The position numbers and the translations under genes were made by a program. The notes beneath the pieces were generated by a model, which was not told the DNA's origin, ran no database searches, and saw only the letters and a list, made by a program, of their open reading frames with translations. DNA of 26,609 bases from an uncultured Anaerotignum sp. (lineage in GTDB: Bacteria > Bacillota > Clostridia > Lachnospirales > Anaerotignaceae): the NCBI RefSeq assembly GCF_905212195.1, contig NZ_CAJMDQ010000029.1, forward strand, positions 1 to 26,609, in the 5' to 3' direction. The first letter of the stretch is position 1, and each line of letters opens with the position of its first letter. Positions 7,639-14,692 of this stretch are shown here, piece by piece.

Positions 7639-8604
7639 ATGGCAACATTGAAAGATATCGCAGATCAGACGAATGTTGCTTTATCCACAGTATCGCGTGT
7701 GCTGAATGAAAAACCGGATATGCATGTGACAGAGGAAACACGTCGCCGTATTTTGGAAACAGCCGAAGCGTTGGGATATCGTAAGGAACGTCAGCAGGAG
7801 CAGAAAGAGCAGATCATCGGCATTGCCTATGAAACGGCAGGACTGTCTATACCGGCTTTTTATATGGCAATGCAGGCGAAAACATATTTGGAAGAGTTGT
7901 GCAGACAAAGAAAAATCCGTCTGTTCAATATTTCTTTGGACCAGAATAAAAATCTGGAACAGATGCCGCATTTGACGGGAATCGCTGCCATAGGACAGTT
8001 TGATGCAAAGGGGGCAAAACAGATTTCCGAATGCAACAGCAATGTGATTTTTCTGGGAGATTCACCGGATTTGGCGGAATATACCAGCATTTCGCCGGAT
8101 TATCGTATGGCTGTGGATATGATTCAGACAAAGTTTGCAGAACGGGCATATGGTCGTGTGATTTATGCGGGCATTGCGGAAAATGAAGGAAAAGCAAAGG
8201 AAGGCATGGTATACCATTACTGGAAGTATATGGCGGAAAAACGTGGTTTTACGGAGAAATTTCTGACCTGTAACAACCGAATGGAAATGCAGGAAAATTT
8301 ACAGGAGTATCTCAAAGCAGAAGAACAGCGGACAGCCATTTTTGCTGTAGACGAACGCACTGCCATGAGCATTGCAGCGGCTATCTGGGGAAGCGGAAAG
8401 AAGGTGCCGGAAGAAGTAGGTATTCTGACACTGAATTGTTTCTTTACCAATCCGGGGACAGAACCGCTGTTTTCCACCATTGACTTCGATATTTGTCAGT
8501 ATGTCGAGATTTTGCTTTCCTGTCTGGAACAGCAGTATGCTTTAGGGCCAAAGGGAAAGAAAATCGTGCTGCCTTTTAGTTATACGGACAGAGCAACAAT
8601 TTGA
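7639..8604 (+). CDS. LacI/GalR-family transcriptional regulator
   Basis: A 321-residue repressor-type protein. Residues 2-50 form the DNA-binding headpiece: ATLKDIADQTNVALSTVSRV is the canonical helix-turn-helix, then LNEKPDMHVTEETRRRIL and the hinge-helix start AEALGYRKE. The rest resembles a periplasmic-binding-protein fold, with IIGIAYE at its start and a GILTLNCFF... FSTIDFD segment near the end. I start at ATG 7639, preceded by AAGGGGGG. The longer frame from 7606 adds residues before the conserved headpiece. No sugar catabolic genes adjoin it, so its target could be itself, the divergent antiporter or a distant operon. Confidence 0.92.
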   Translation: MATLKDIADQTNVALSTVSRVLNEKPDMHVTEETRRRILETAEALGYRKERQQEQKEQIIGIAYETAGLSIPAFYMAMQAKTYLEELCRQRKIRLFNISLDQNKNLEQMPHLTGIAAIGQFDAKGAKQISECNSNVIFLGDSPDLAEYTSISPDYRMAVDMIQTKFAERAYGRVIYAGIAENEGKAKEGMVYHYWKYMAEKRGFTEKFLTCNNRMEMQENLQEYLKAEEQRTAIFAVDERTAMSIAAAIWGSGKKVPEEVGILTLNCFFTNPGTEPLFSTIDFDICQYVEILLSCLEQQYALGPKGKKIVLPFSYTDRATI

Positions 8605-8727
8605 GGATAGAAAGTGACATAATTTCTATTTTTTTACAGTTTCGTGAGAAAAAAAGACAGAGGTATCACCAAACTTTTTCCCTATTTTGTGTAAAATGGA
8701 AAAAAAGGAGGAAACTGTCTGGGGGAC

Positions 8728-8756
8728 TTGTTTCTAGGCACATTGTGCCGTATAAT
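8728..8756 (+). promoter_or_regulatory. Promoter ahead of the MBOAT-SGNH operon leader
   Basis: TTGTTT (8728-8733), 17 bases, then a perfect TATAAT (8751-8756). It would start a transcript near 8763 with a leader of about 140 bases before the MBOAT start codon. The spacer contains a perfect palindrome. The -35 is imperfect. Confidence 0.6.
8737..8749. promoter_or_regulatory. Perfect palindrome in promoter spacer, operator candidate
   Basis: GGCACATTGTGCC is a 6-bp perfect dyad around one central base. It sits wholly between the -35 and -10 boxes, a position where a bound dimeric repressor would block RNA polymerase. The cognate factor is unknown; the LacI-type regulator just upstream is a possible but unproven partner. 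Confidence 0.45.
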
Positions 8757-8785
8757 ATAGGTCGATATTCTGTCAACCAAAGGGG

Positions 8786-8822
8786 CTCCGATGTCTGCCG
8801 CTGGCAGGCGTCGGATTTTTTT
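8786..8822 (+). terminator. Intrinsic terminator inside the leader (possible attenuator)
   Basis: The stem TCCGATGTCTGCC / GGCAGGCGTCGGA has 13 pairs including two G-T wobbles, a 3-base loop, and then seven T residues. It lies about 180 bases after the LacI-type gene and about 30 bases after the promoter at 8728-8756. It could end regulator transcripts, attenuate the operon, or bound a short RNA. Confidence 0.85.
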
Positions 8823-8831
8823 GGAAACAAT

Positions 8832-8868
8832 TTCGACAAAATGCAACTTTTTTTGCATTTATTTTGTC
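8832..8868. promoter_or_regulatory. Perfect Spo0A-box heptamer and adjoining dyad
   Basis: TTCGACA (8832-8838) is the exact reverse complement of the Spo0A box TGTCGAA, with the preferred T/A flanks. It overlaps a dyad, GACAAAATGCAA (8835-8846) against TTGCATTTATTTTGTC (8853-8868), that ends just ahead of the MBOAT ribosome site. Binding is inferred from the motif only. Confidence 0.4.
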
Positions 8869-8902
8869 TATATAGAGAGTAAGAAATAGGAGGAACAGTG
8901 CA

Positions 8903-10237
8903 TTGGATTTTGGAAGCATTCCGTTTATCATATGGTTTTTGCCTGTATTTGTATTGATATATTATTTGATACCTTCAGCCCAAGGGAAAAAAGCTGCCAT
9001 TATCGTAGGCAGTATTTTCTTTTATGGCGTGTCATGCCTGTCTTGGCTGCCATATCTGCTGGGATTGACAGTATGTGCCGTTGCAGCTGCGTTTTGGGTG
9101 CGGAAAAAAGGTAAGCCGGCTCTGATTGTATCTGTTTTGGCATTTACAGCATTTTTGGTTTGGAATAAAGCATCAGAACAGCTGATGCCCGGTGTCAGCT
9201 TTGTAATCTTTACCATTCTGGCATTGCTTGTGGATACGTATCGCAAACCCACAGAAAAAAGTCTGCTGGATTTGGTATCTTATATTCTGTTTTTCCCGAA
9301 ACTCCTCTCTGGCCCTATTGCCCGTTTGGAGCAGATGGAAACAAGAAAAGTGCGGCTTATGGGAGAAAAGCCTACCCGTAATGGCGTGAACATCGAATAT
9401 GGTGCCGCATGTTTTATCATCGGTCTGGGGTATAAAGTGCTCCTTGCCAATCAGCTGGCAGGACTTTGGCGTGAAATTCAGACCATTGGGCTTCCCAGTG
9501 TTTCTACGCAGTTGGCGTGGATGGGTGTTATTGGCTATAGTTTGCAGCTGTATTTTGACTTTCAGGGGTATTCTTTGATGGCAATTGGTATTGCAAAGAT
9601 GCTGGGCTATACCATGCCAAACAACTTTGACAGTCCATATTTGTCTAAATCTGTATCTGAATTCTATCGCCGTTGGCATATCACCCTTGGTGCGTGGTTC
9701 CGGGATTATGTTTATATCCCTCTGGGCGGCAGCCGAAAGGGAACTAGCAGAACCATCATCAATTTGTTTGCTGTATGGCTTTTGACTGGGTTGTGGCATG
9801 GCTTTGGCGTAAACTTCCTGATGTGGGGGATGTTCCTGTTCTTCTGGATTGCCATGGAAAAAATCTGGCTGCGTAAATTTTTGGAAAACAAGCCATGGCT
9901 TGCGCATATCTATGTAGTATTGGTCATTCCTCTGTCATGGGTATTTTTCGCATTGCCGGAATTATCAGATATCGTATGGTGTTTCCTGCGGCTCTTCGGC
10001 CCCATTGTGCCTTATGAAGGCATCAATGTATCAGCAGGAGACTATCTGAAATATGGCAGTATGTATTGGCCTTTCCTGGTGGCAGGTATCTTCTTCGCTT
10101 TCCCCTTTGGAGAAAAGTGGCTGAAGCGGAATTACCGCCGTGGTCTGGGGATTCTGGCGCTGCTGGTGATTTTCTGGATGTCTGTTTATCAGCTTGCCAT
10201 GGGATTGAATAACCCCTTTATGTATTTTTCGTTTTGA
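8903..10237 (+). CDS. MBOAT-family O-acyltransferase (AlgI/PatA/DltB-like)
   Basis: A 444-residue polytopic membrane protein that passes an acyl group, usually acetyl, across the membrane to a surface polymer. Family signatures are FPKLLSGPIARLEQM near 132-146, DFQGYSLMAIGIAKMLGY, then FYRRWHITLGAWFRDYVYIP and PLGGSRKG, and TGLWHG with the catalytic His at residue 299. Translation must start at TTG 8903: AGGAGGA lies 8 bases upstream, and the nearby GTG at 8898 is out of frame. The next gene, 11 bases on, is an extracytoplasmic SGNH protein, the usual partner in polysaccharide O-acetylation systems. A peptidoglycan, teichoic-acid or exopolysaccharide target would all fit. No DltA/DltC genes are present, which argues against D-alanylation. 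Confidence 0.9.
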   Translation: MDFGSIPFIIWFLPVFVLIYYLIPSAQGKKAAIIVGSIFFYGVSCLSWLPYLLGLTVCAVAAAFWVRKKGKPALIVSVLAFTAFLVWNKASEQLMPGVSFVIFTILALLVDTYRKPTEKSLLDLVSYILFFPKLLSGPIARLEQMETRKVRLMGEKPTRNGVNIEYGAACFIIGLGYKVLLANQLAGLWREIQTIGLPSVSTQLAWMGVIGYSLQLYFDFQGYSLMAIGIAKMLGYTMPNNFDSPYLSKSVSEFYRRWHITLGAWFRDYVYIPLGGSRKGTSRTIINLFAVWLLTGLWHGFGVNFLMWGMFLFFWIAMEKIWLRKFLENKPWLAHIYVVLVIPLSWVFFALPELSDIVWCFLRLFGPIVPYEGINVSAGDYLKYGSMYWPFLVAGIFFAFPFGEKWLKRNYRRGLGILALLVIFWMSVYQLAMGLNNPFMYFSF

Positions 10238-10248
10238 GGTGATGCACA

Positions 10249-11103
10249 ATGAGAAAATTCAAATATCCGCTGCTGTTGCTGCTGGTTTTGTCTGTTGTTG
10301 CGGCAGAAGGCTATGGGCAGTATGTGCGTGTCCAGGGAGCGGTTGAAATGAATGATGGAAAACTTCATCCCGGCGTTGCCTATGCTTGTATGGACTTGAA
10401 AAACCGTATGCAGAACAGCGGCAAAACAGAATCTGCCTGGAGTGTCATTGTTGGGCAGGAACAGGAAACAGAAGCGGAAGAATGGCCTGTTCGTGAATTT
10501 GAAACGGTAGATCAGTCTTACTTTGACGATGCGCTGTTTATCGGTGATTCCCGTATGGTAGGTATGTCAGAATATTCCGGCCTGGATAACGCAACATACT
10601 ATGCGGAAGTTGGGTTGACCATTTATTCTCTGTTCGATGAACCCATTGCACCATTGGCTGACGGCAGTATGGGAACATTGGAACAAGCTTTGCGTGAAAA
10701 GCAGTTCGGTAAGATTTATCTGATGGTCGGTATCAATGAACTGGGTACCGGTACCAGAGAAAAGTTTTTGGAAACATATTCGGCTGCGGTGGATCACATC
10801 AAAGAATTGCAGCCCAATGCCATCATCTTCATTCAGGGTATCCTGTACGTAACAGAGGAACGTTCTGCAGAAGATGAATACATCAACAATCTGAATATCC
10901 AGCTGCGTAATATGGATATTTCTAAATTGGCAGATCAGCGGCGTACATTCTATATTGATGTTAATACGGTATACTCCGATGGCAAAGGAAACCTTTCCAC
11001 AGAATATACCTTTGACAGTGCCCATTTGAAAGCGGCCTGCTATGATCAGTGGGTAACCTTCCTGATGGAACACGGGATTGTTACAACACCGCCGGAAAGC
11101 TGA
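10249..11103 (+). CDS. Extracytoplasmic SGNH/GDSL esterase-like protein
   Basis: A 284-residue protein with an N-terminal signal/anchor (residues about 5-22, after basic MRKFK) and an SGNH hydrolase fold outside the membrane. Block I is FIGDSRMVG with nucleophile S101. Block III is VGINELG with N163. Block V is DSAHL with D256 and H259. The oxyanion Gly of block II is less clear. In MBOAT systems such proteins (AlgJ/AlgX, PatB, DltD-like) complete acyl transfer to the polymer or remove it. GAGGTGAT serves as ribosome site, and the gap to the MBOAT gene is 11 bases, so they form one operon. A hairpin within a dispersed-repeat copy follows immediately. Transferase versus deacetylase activity cannot be decided. 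Confidence 0.88.
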   Translation: MRKFKYPLLLLLVLSVVAAEGYGQYVRVQGAVEMNDGKLHPGVAYACMDLKNRMQNSGKTESAWSVIVGQEQETEAEEWPVREFETVDQSYFDDALFIGDSRMVGMSEYSGLDNATYYAEVGLTIYSLFDEPIAPLADGSMGTLEQALREKQFGKIYLMVGINELGTGTREKFLETYSAAVDHIKELQPNAIIFIQGILYVTEERSAEDEYINNLNIQLRNMDISKLADQRRTFYIDVNTVYSDGKGNLSTEYTFDSAHLKAACYDQWVTFLMEHGIVTTPPES

Positions 11104-11106
11104 AAA

Positions 11107-11175
11107 TTTCATAAGATAATCAAGAAAGCTGAAGTCTTTGCAATAGATTTCAGCTTTCTTATTTTCTTAAGGAAA
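11107..11175 (+). repeat. Dispersed intergenic repeat, short copy D with terminator
   Basis: A 69-bp form containing only the ends and the terminator hairpin of the longer repeats. The stem AAGAAAGCTGAAGTCT (11122-11137) pairs over 16 positions with 11145-11160 (one G-T) and is followed by TATTTTCTTAAGG. The flanks TTTCATAAGATAAT and ATTTTCTTAAGGAAA form a further imperfect inverted repeat. It starts 3 bases after the SGNH gene and should end its transcript. It also faces the convergent membrane-protein gene. Confidence 0.75.
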
Positions 11176-11189
11176 AGCAGCTTTTTGTA

Positions 11190-11696
11190 TTATGCTTGTT
11201 CATATTTTGCATGTCCAACCAAAAAGCCGATGCTGCCAACCAGAAAATCCTGAAATTGAGAAAGGGAAGCAACGGTATTTTGAGATGGGAGAGCGGACAT
11301 CCGTACATAGGTGAGAATGGCCAAAGAGAAAAAACCTACACCGGCGACAATGAGGATTTGCTGTCGGATACGGCAGTTTTGGCAGGACGGCAGAGGTTCT
11401 TCCTCAGAAAGCGGTTCCGCAGAGATTTTTTCACGGCTTTCCAGCGGAATTTCCGTTTCGTTTTTTTCCGACGTGCTGCCAAAGGCATTGCTGATGAAAT
11501 AGCCAAATATGGTGGCAGCGGAACTGCGAATCATGGCATCCATGGCATCAAATTCTTTTGTAAGGCTAGGCATCAAAAAGATATGACAAGCTGATTGCAA
11601 CAGTAAAAACAATAAGAACAGACAAAGACAGCGGTCAGAAAGACGCATATGCCGCAGGGAATGACGGAGTCGCTGGGCAAGACACTTTTTCTTCAT
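11190..11696 (-). CDS. Unknown membrane protein with CxxC motif
   Basis: A 168-residue protein I do not recognise. Visible features are a basic N-terminus (MKKKCLAQRLRHSLRHMRL), one hydrophobic helix at about 23-42, and an acidic/polar middle (residues about 75-105, rich in Glu and Ser) ending in PSCQNCRIRQQ with a C-x-x-C pair. A second helix is at about 112-130 and a weaker one at about 148-162 (FLVGSIGFLVG). GGTGAT precedes the ATG. I prefer this strand over an opposite frame at 11196-11594 because of the ribosome site and membrane pattern. It stands alone, convergent with the MBOAT-SGNH operon and divergent from the Cys-rich gene. Holin-like or envelope roles are speculation. Confidence 0.65.
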   Translation of the reverse strand: MKKKCLAQRLRHSLRHMRLSDRCLCLFLLFLLLQSACHIFLMPSLTKEFDAMDAMIRSSAATIFGYFISNAFGSTSEKNETEIPLESREKISAEPLSEEEPLPSCQNCRIRQQILIVAGVGFFSLAILTYVRMSALPSQNTVASLSQFQDFLVGSIGFLVGHAKYEQA

Positions 11697-11833
11697 AGAA
11701 TCACCTGATTTTCTTTTGTTGATTTATAGTATGAAAGGCTTGGAGGACTGTGAAAAAGTTTTTGTCTTACAGTCACCAAAAAGAAACAGAGGCATATCTT
11801 GTCAATATAAAAAAATTAAAGGAGTGCTTTTCA

Positions 11834-12205
11834 ATGGAAATCAATGCAATGGAAAATCAGACTTGTCCCGCAGTGGGGTATCAGGCGGCTTCCGTATGTG
11901 TACCTGTGACAGTAACACCTTTTGCAGAGGCTGGCAAAACAGTTACAAAATGCTGTGGTGATCCGGTAGTCGTATCCGGCAGAGATACTTGTGAAGGTGT
12001 GAAAAACGGTACCTGTTCTTTCACCATTTCCCAGAATATCTGTGTGGCAGTGCCTGTAGCCTTTGGCGCTGTGGCAACGGTTGGCGAAAGCTATGTAAAC
12101 TGCAAAGGCGCAACAGCCGAAGATGTCTGCACAGACTGCGCAGGTATTCCGCCTGTAACAGAACCTGTTGTTCCTGACCCTATGGTTCCCGGCGTGGATG
12201 CTTAA
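11834..12205 (+). CDS. Cys-rich protein with internal duplication, unknown function
   Basis: A 123-residue protein with ten Cys (11, 22, 40, 41, 53, 61, 70, 90, 99, 102). Two units resemble each other: VCVPVTVTPFAEAGKTVTKCC near 21-41 and ICVAVPVAFGAVATVGESYVNC near 69-90. Both follow C-V-x-V, then F/A-rich, then Cys about 18-20 residues later. The C-terminus is Pro/Val-rich (PVTEPVVPDPMVPG). I start at ATG 11834, with AAAGGAG 9 bases upstream; the frame extends to 11750 without such support. There is no signal peptide. The pattern suggests a disulfide-linked beta-rich structural or spore-surface protein, but this is inference. Its transcript ends at the strong terminator at 12243-12287. Confidence 0.8.
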   Translation: MEINAMENQTCPAVGYQAASVCVPVTVTPFAEAGKTVTKCCGDPVVVSGRDTCEGVKNGTCSFTISQNICVAVPVAFGAVATVGESYVNCKGATAEDVCTDCAGIPPVTEPVVPDPMVPGVDA

Positions 12206-12242
12206 CGGACGCATTCATTCAATATAGGATAAAGTAAATTTG

Positions 12243-12287
12243 CCCCTTAGAAAATGTGTGCAAAACCCCATTTCCTAAGGGGTTTTT
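12243..12287 (+). terminator. Intrinsic terminator after the Cys-rich gene
   Basis: The arms CCCCTTAGAAAATG and CATTTCCTAAGGGG pair over 14 positions with one mismatch around a 12-base loop, followed by TTTTT. It begins 38 bases after the stop. Confidence 0.9.
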
Positions 12288-12369
12288 ATATCCTATGAAA
12301 ACTCTGGTATTTTTGTAGGATTTATGGTAAAATAAGTCTGCAAATATAAAAGGAAAAAAGGAGGCGCAA

Positions 12370-12915
12370 ATGGGGGCATTCAAAAAGGGACAGGCTTTGT
12401 TTTTGTATTTTATGGCATATGCTGTCATTGGTTGGATTTACGAAGTCTTTTTAGAAGTGGTGGTATATCGCTGGGGATTTTCAAACAGAGGATTTTTGTT
12501 TGGGCCGTATCTTCCAGTATATGGCTTTGGCGCGGTTATCATTTTGTTGGCGCTTCAGCCATTGAAAAAGAAACGGATTATCCTTGGAAAAATCAATGTC
12601 ACGCCCATACTAGTGTTTTTGGGAATCGTGGCTTTGACAACAGGGTTGGAACTTTTGACCAGTTACATCATGGAATGGACCACAGGGGGCTGGCTTTGGG
12701 ATTATGACCGTTTTGCATGGAATTTTCAAGGCAGAATTGCCCTTAATCCAAGCATTCGCTTTGGTATTGGCGGTATGTTTTTCCTCTATTGTGTACAGCC
12801 GCTGCTGGAAAAAGCCAATGGTGCATTGACAGAAAAAACGAGAAGTCTGTTGTCGGGGAGCCTGTTTGTACTGATTTGTGTGGATTTTCTCTATCATATA
12901 TTTTTGAAAGTGTAA
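12370..12915 (+). CDS. CmpB-type putative ABC-transporter membrane protein
   Basis: A 181-residue membrane protein matching the ABC_trans_CmpB family (PF06541), a Firmicutes group annotated as putative permeases with no proven activity. Signature segments are YAVIGWIYEVFLE, NRGFLFGPYLPVYGFGA, LLTSYIMEWTTGGWLWDYD, NFQGRIALNPSIRFGIGG and a final hydrophobic helix. About five transmembrane helices are visible (near 10-30, 46-62, 77-100, 126-145 and 162-180). GGAGG precedes the ATG. It is followed 16 bases later by the ferredoxin-nitroreductase gene, so they are likely cotranscribed. No ATPase partner is present, so the transporter label should be taken loosely. Confidence 0.87.
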   Translation: MGAFKKGQALFLYFMAYAVIGWIYEVFLEVVVYRWGFSNRGFLFGPYLPVYGFGAVIILLALQPLKKKRIILGKINVTPILVFLGIVALTTGLELLTSYIMEWTTGGWLWDYDRFAWNFQGRIALNPSIRFGIGGMFFLYCVQPLLEKANGALTEKTRSLLSGSLFVLICVDFLYHIFLKV

Positions 12916-12931
12916 TAAAGAGGTGTAAGAT

Positions 12932-13720
12932 ATGATTCGTGTGAATACAGAAACATGTATCGGCTGCGGTATGTGTGAAAAAGATTGTCTGGCCAGTGCC
13001 ATTCGTGTGGAAGATGGCAAAGCCAAAGTAAAAATGAAATGTATGGAATGTGGACATTGTGTGGCTGTCTGTCCCGTAGGAGCAGTTACTATGGATGGTG
13101 CTTATGACATGGCAGATGTGATGCCTTACAATGCGGAAACATTCAAAGTGCCTGCAGAAAATTTCCTGAATTTCCTGAAATTCCGCCGTTCCACAAGACA
13201 GTATCAGCCAAAAGCTGTGGAACAGGAAAAACTGGAACGTGTTGTGGAAGCAGGACGCTATACACCAACAGCCAGCAACGGACAGAATGTACATTTTGTC
13301 GTAGTACAGGAACAGATGGAGAAGGTAAAAGACCTGATCTGGGAAGGTTTGGAACGGATGCTGGAAGCAGGCGAAATTCCTCATTATCGTGGCATGCTCC
13401 AGCGATTTATTGACCGCAGAAAAGCAGATAAAACACAGGATGCGTTGTTCTTTGGCGCACCTGTGCTGGTGGTGCTCACATGTGAAGGCCCATGGAATGC
13501 CCCTCTGGCTGCCAGAAGTATGGAATTGATGGCAGAAGCAGAAGGCTTAGGTTCCTTATACAGCGGCTTTATCCAGAGAGGGATTTTCTACAGTCCGGAA
13601 GTGCAGGAACTCCTTGGTATCACAGGAGAACAGGTAGCAGTTTGTATGCTCATGGGATATCCTGCTGTGAAATATCGCCGTACCGTTCCCCGGAAAAAAG
13701 CCAATGTTACATGGAAATAA
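12932..13720 (+). CDS. Ferredoxin-nitroreductase fusion protein
   Basis: A 262-residue cytoplasmic flavoprotein. Residues 1-60 hold two four-cysteine motifs, C9-x2-C12-x2-C15-x3-C19 and C37-x2-C40-x2-C43-x3-C47P, for two [4Fe-4S] clusters. From about residue 65 on is an FMN-dependent nitroreductase domain, with KFRRSTRQYQ (phosphate-binding Arg/Ser), GRYTPTASNGQNVHFV and a C-terminal Gly-rich segment. Such fusions take electrons from the ferredoxin half to reduce nitro compounds, quinones or another unknown acceptor, and are common in anaerobes. AGAGGTG precedes the ATG. A strong terminator lies directly after the stop. The physiological substrate is unknown. Confidence 0.93.
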   Translation: MIRVNTETCIGCGMCEKDCLASAIRVEDGKAKVKMKCMECGHCVAVCPVGAVTMDGAYDMADVMPYNAETFKVPAENFLNFLKFRRSTRQYQPKAVEQEKLERVVEAGRYTPTASNGQNVHFVVVQEQMEKVKDLIWEGLERMLEAGEIPHYRGMLQRFIDRRKADKTQDALFFGAPVLVVLTCEGPWNAPLAARSMELMAEAEGLGSLYSGFIQRGIFYSPEVQELLGITGEQVAVCMLMGYPAVKYRRTVPRKKANVTWK

Positions 13721-13726
13721 GAAATC

Positions 13727-13760
13727 AAAAAGACTGTCGTATTTTGACAGTCTTTTTTTT
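13727..13760 (+). terminator. Intrinsic terminator after the nitroreductase gene
   Basis: The stem GACTGTC / GACAGTC with a 7-base loop is extended by A-T pairs (AAAAA / TTTTT) and ends in eight T residues. It begins 7 bases after the stop. It also contains two imperfect Spo0A-box-like heptamers (TGTCGTA and reverse TTTGACA). Confidence 0.93.
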
Positions 13761-13776
13761 ATGCCATTCAGCCGAT

Positions 13777-13809
13777 GTGACAAGTTTTGCCTGCTTGCTT
13801 TTTTATAAT
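13777..13809 (+). promoter_or_regulatory. Candidate long-spacer spoIIGA promoter
   Basis: GTGACA (13777-13782, five of six to TTGACA) is separated by 21 bases from a perfect TATAAT (13804-13809). In Bacillus subtilis the spoIIG promoter is known for its overlong spacer (22 bases) and its need for phosphorylated Spo0A. The unusual spacing here fits that pattern. A 17-base-spaced -35 (CAAGTT) would be poor. Confidence 0.45.
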
Positions 13810-13828
13810 AGGGGCAGGAGGGAACAAT

Positions 13829-14692
13829 GTGGAACTTTACATAGATGTGGTGTTTTTGGTCAATGGCATCTGTTCCTGTCTGGCTCTGTGGACTGCCGGA
13901 AGGCTTTTGTCCAGAAAATGCCGCTGGTGGCGGCTCATTTTGGGTGGATTTGTTCCATCACTGTTTTTTTGTCTGCTGCTGGTGTTTGGTATAAAAACGG
14001 GATTTCTGCTGTCTGCTGTCATGATGATTCTGGGAATAGAAATTACGTATTTCCCCAAAAGCTTCTCAGGATTCTTCCAGCTTCTGGCAGCGTTGGGGAT
14101 AGCTTCTTTTCTGTTGGGTGGTTTTCTGGAGATGCTTTTTGCTTTTACAGATGCCCAGCGATTTCTGGGAAAAGGGCTGACCATTTCCCTTTCCATGATG
14201 CCATGGCAGCGTTTGCTCTGGGGCTGTCTGCTGTTTTACATACTCCTAAAAGCGGGGGCTAGATGGCTGGAATGTCATGGCAAAAACAGAGGACAGTATT
14301 GCAGAATAATTATAGAATCCGGCGGAAAAACAGTGAATTGTACTGGTTTTCTGGATACGGGCAATGCACTGCGCACAGAGGGGGGAAAACCGGTGGTGGT
14401 TTTGGAACTTGCCAGATGTGTGCCCCTTCTGCCAAAAGAAAGTGCCCTTTGTCTGCTTTTAGGAAAATCCCTGCCAGAAAAAGATGCGGCATTTTTCTCT
14501 CAAATACCTTTTGCTGCGGTAGGGACATCATCGGGTATGCTGACATTGTTTACAGCAGAACATTTAACCATAACACAGGGCAAAATCAGCAGGAAGTATG
14601 AACAGATGCCCATTGGCATTTATATGGATCGTTTTACAGGTGGGTCAGCTGCACTGGTTCCGCCTGTTTTGTTGGAGGAGGAAGGCATATGA
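13829..14692 (+). CDS. spoIIGA: Pro-sigma-E processing protease SpoIIGA
   Basis: A 287-residue membrane aspartic protease that cleaves the pro-sequence from sigma-E in the mother cell after the forespore signals through SpoIIR. The N-terminal half has five hydrophobic helices, starting with ELYIDVVFLVN, the standard SpoIIGA opening. The C-terminal half is the protease domain, with catalytic D176 in FLDTGNAL and a later PIGIYMDRF region. I start at GTG 13829 because AGGAGGG is 6 bases upstream and the product then begins like its relatives. The ATG two bases earlier is in another frame and stops after five codons. Its stop overlaps the sigE start (ATGA), the standard coupling. Confidence 0.93.
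   Translation: MELYIDVVFLVNGICSCLALWTAGRLLSRKCRWWRLILGGFVPSLFFCLLLVFGIKTGFLLSAVMMILGIEITYFPKSFSGFFQLLAALGIASFLLGGFLEMLFAFTDAQRFLGKGLTISLSMMPWQRLLWGCLLFYILLKAGARWLECHGKNRGQYCRIIIESGGKTVNCTGFLDTGNALRTEGGKPVVVLELARCVPLLPKESALCLLLGKSLPEKDAAFFSQIPFAAVGTSSGMLTLFTAEHLTITQGKISRKYEQMPIGIYMDRFTGGSAALVPPVLLEEEGI

Noticed and set aside
8601..8882. A 93-codon frame between the regulator and the MBOAT gene
   Set aside because: It runs through the promoter, palindrome and terminator of the leader, has no ribosome site, and has random-looking composition.
11196..11594. Plus-strand frame opposite the orphan membrane protein
   Set aside because: It has no ribosome site and is Arg/Phe/Gly-rich without a coherent pattern. 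The minus-strand frame has a ribosome site and membrane helices.
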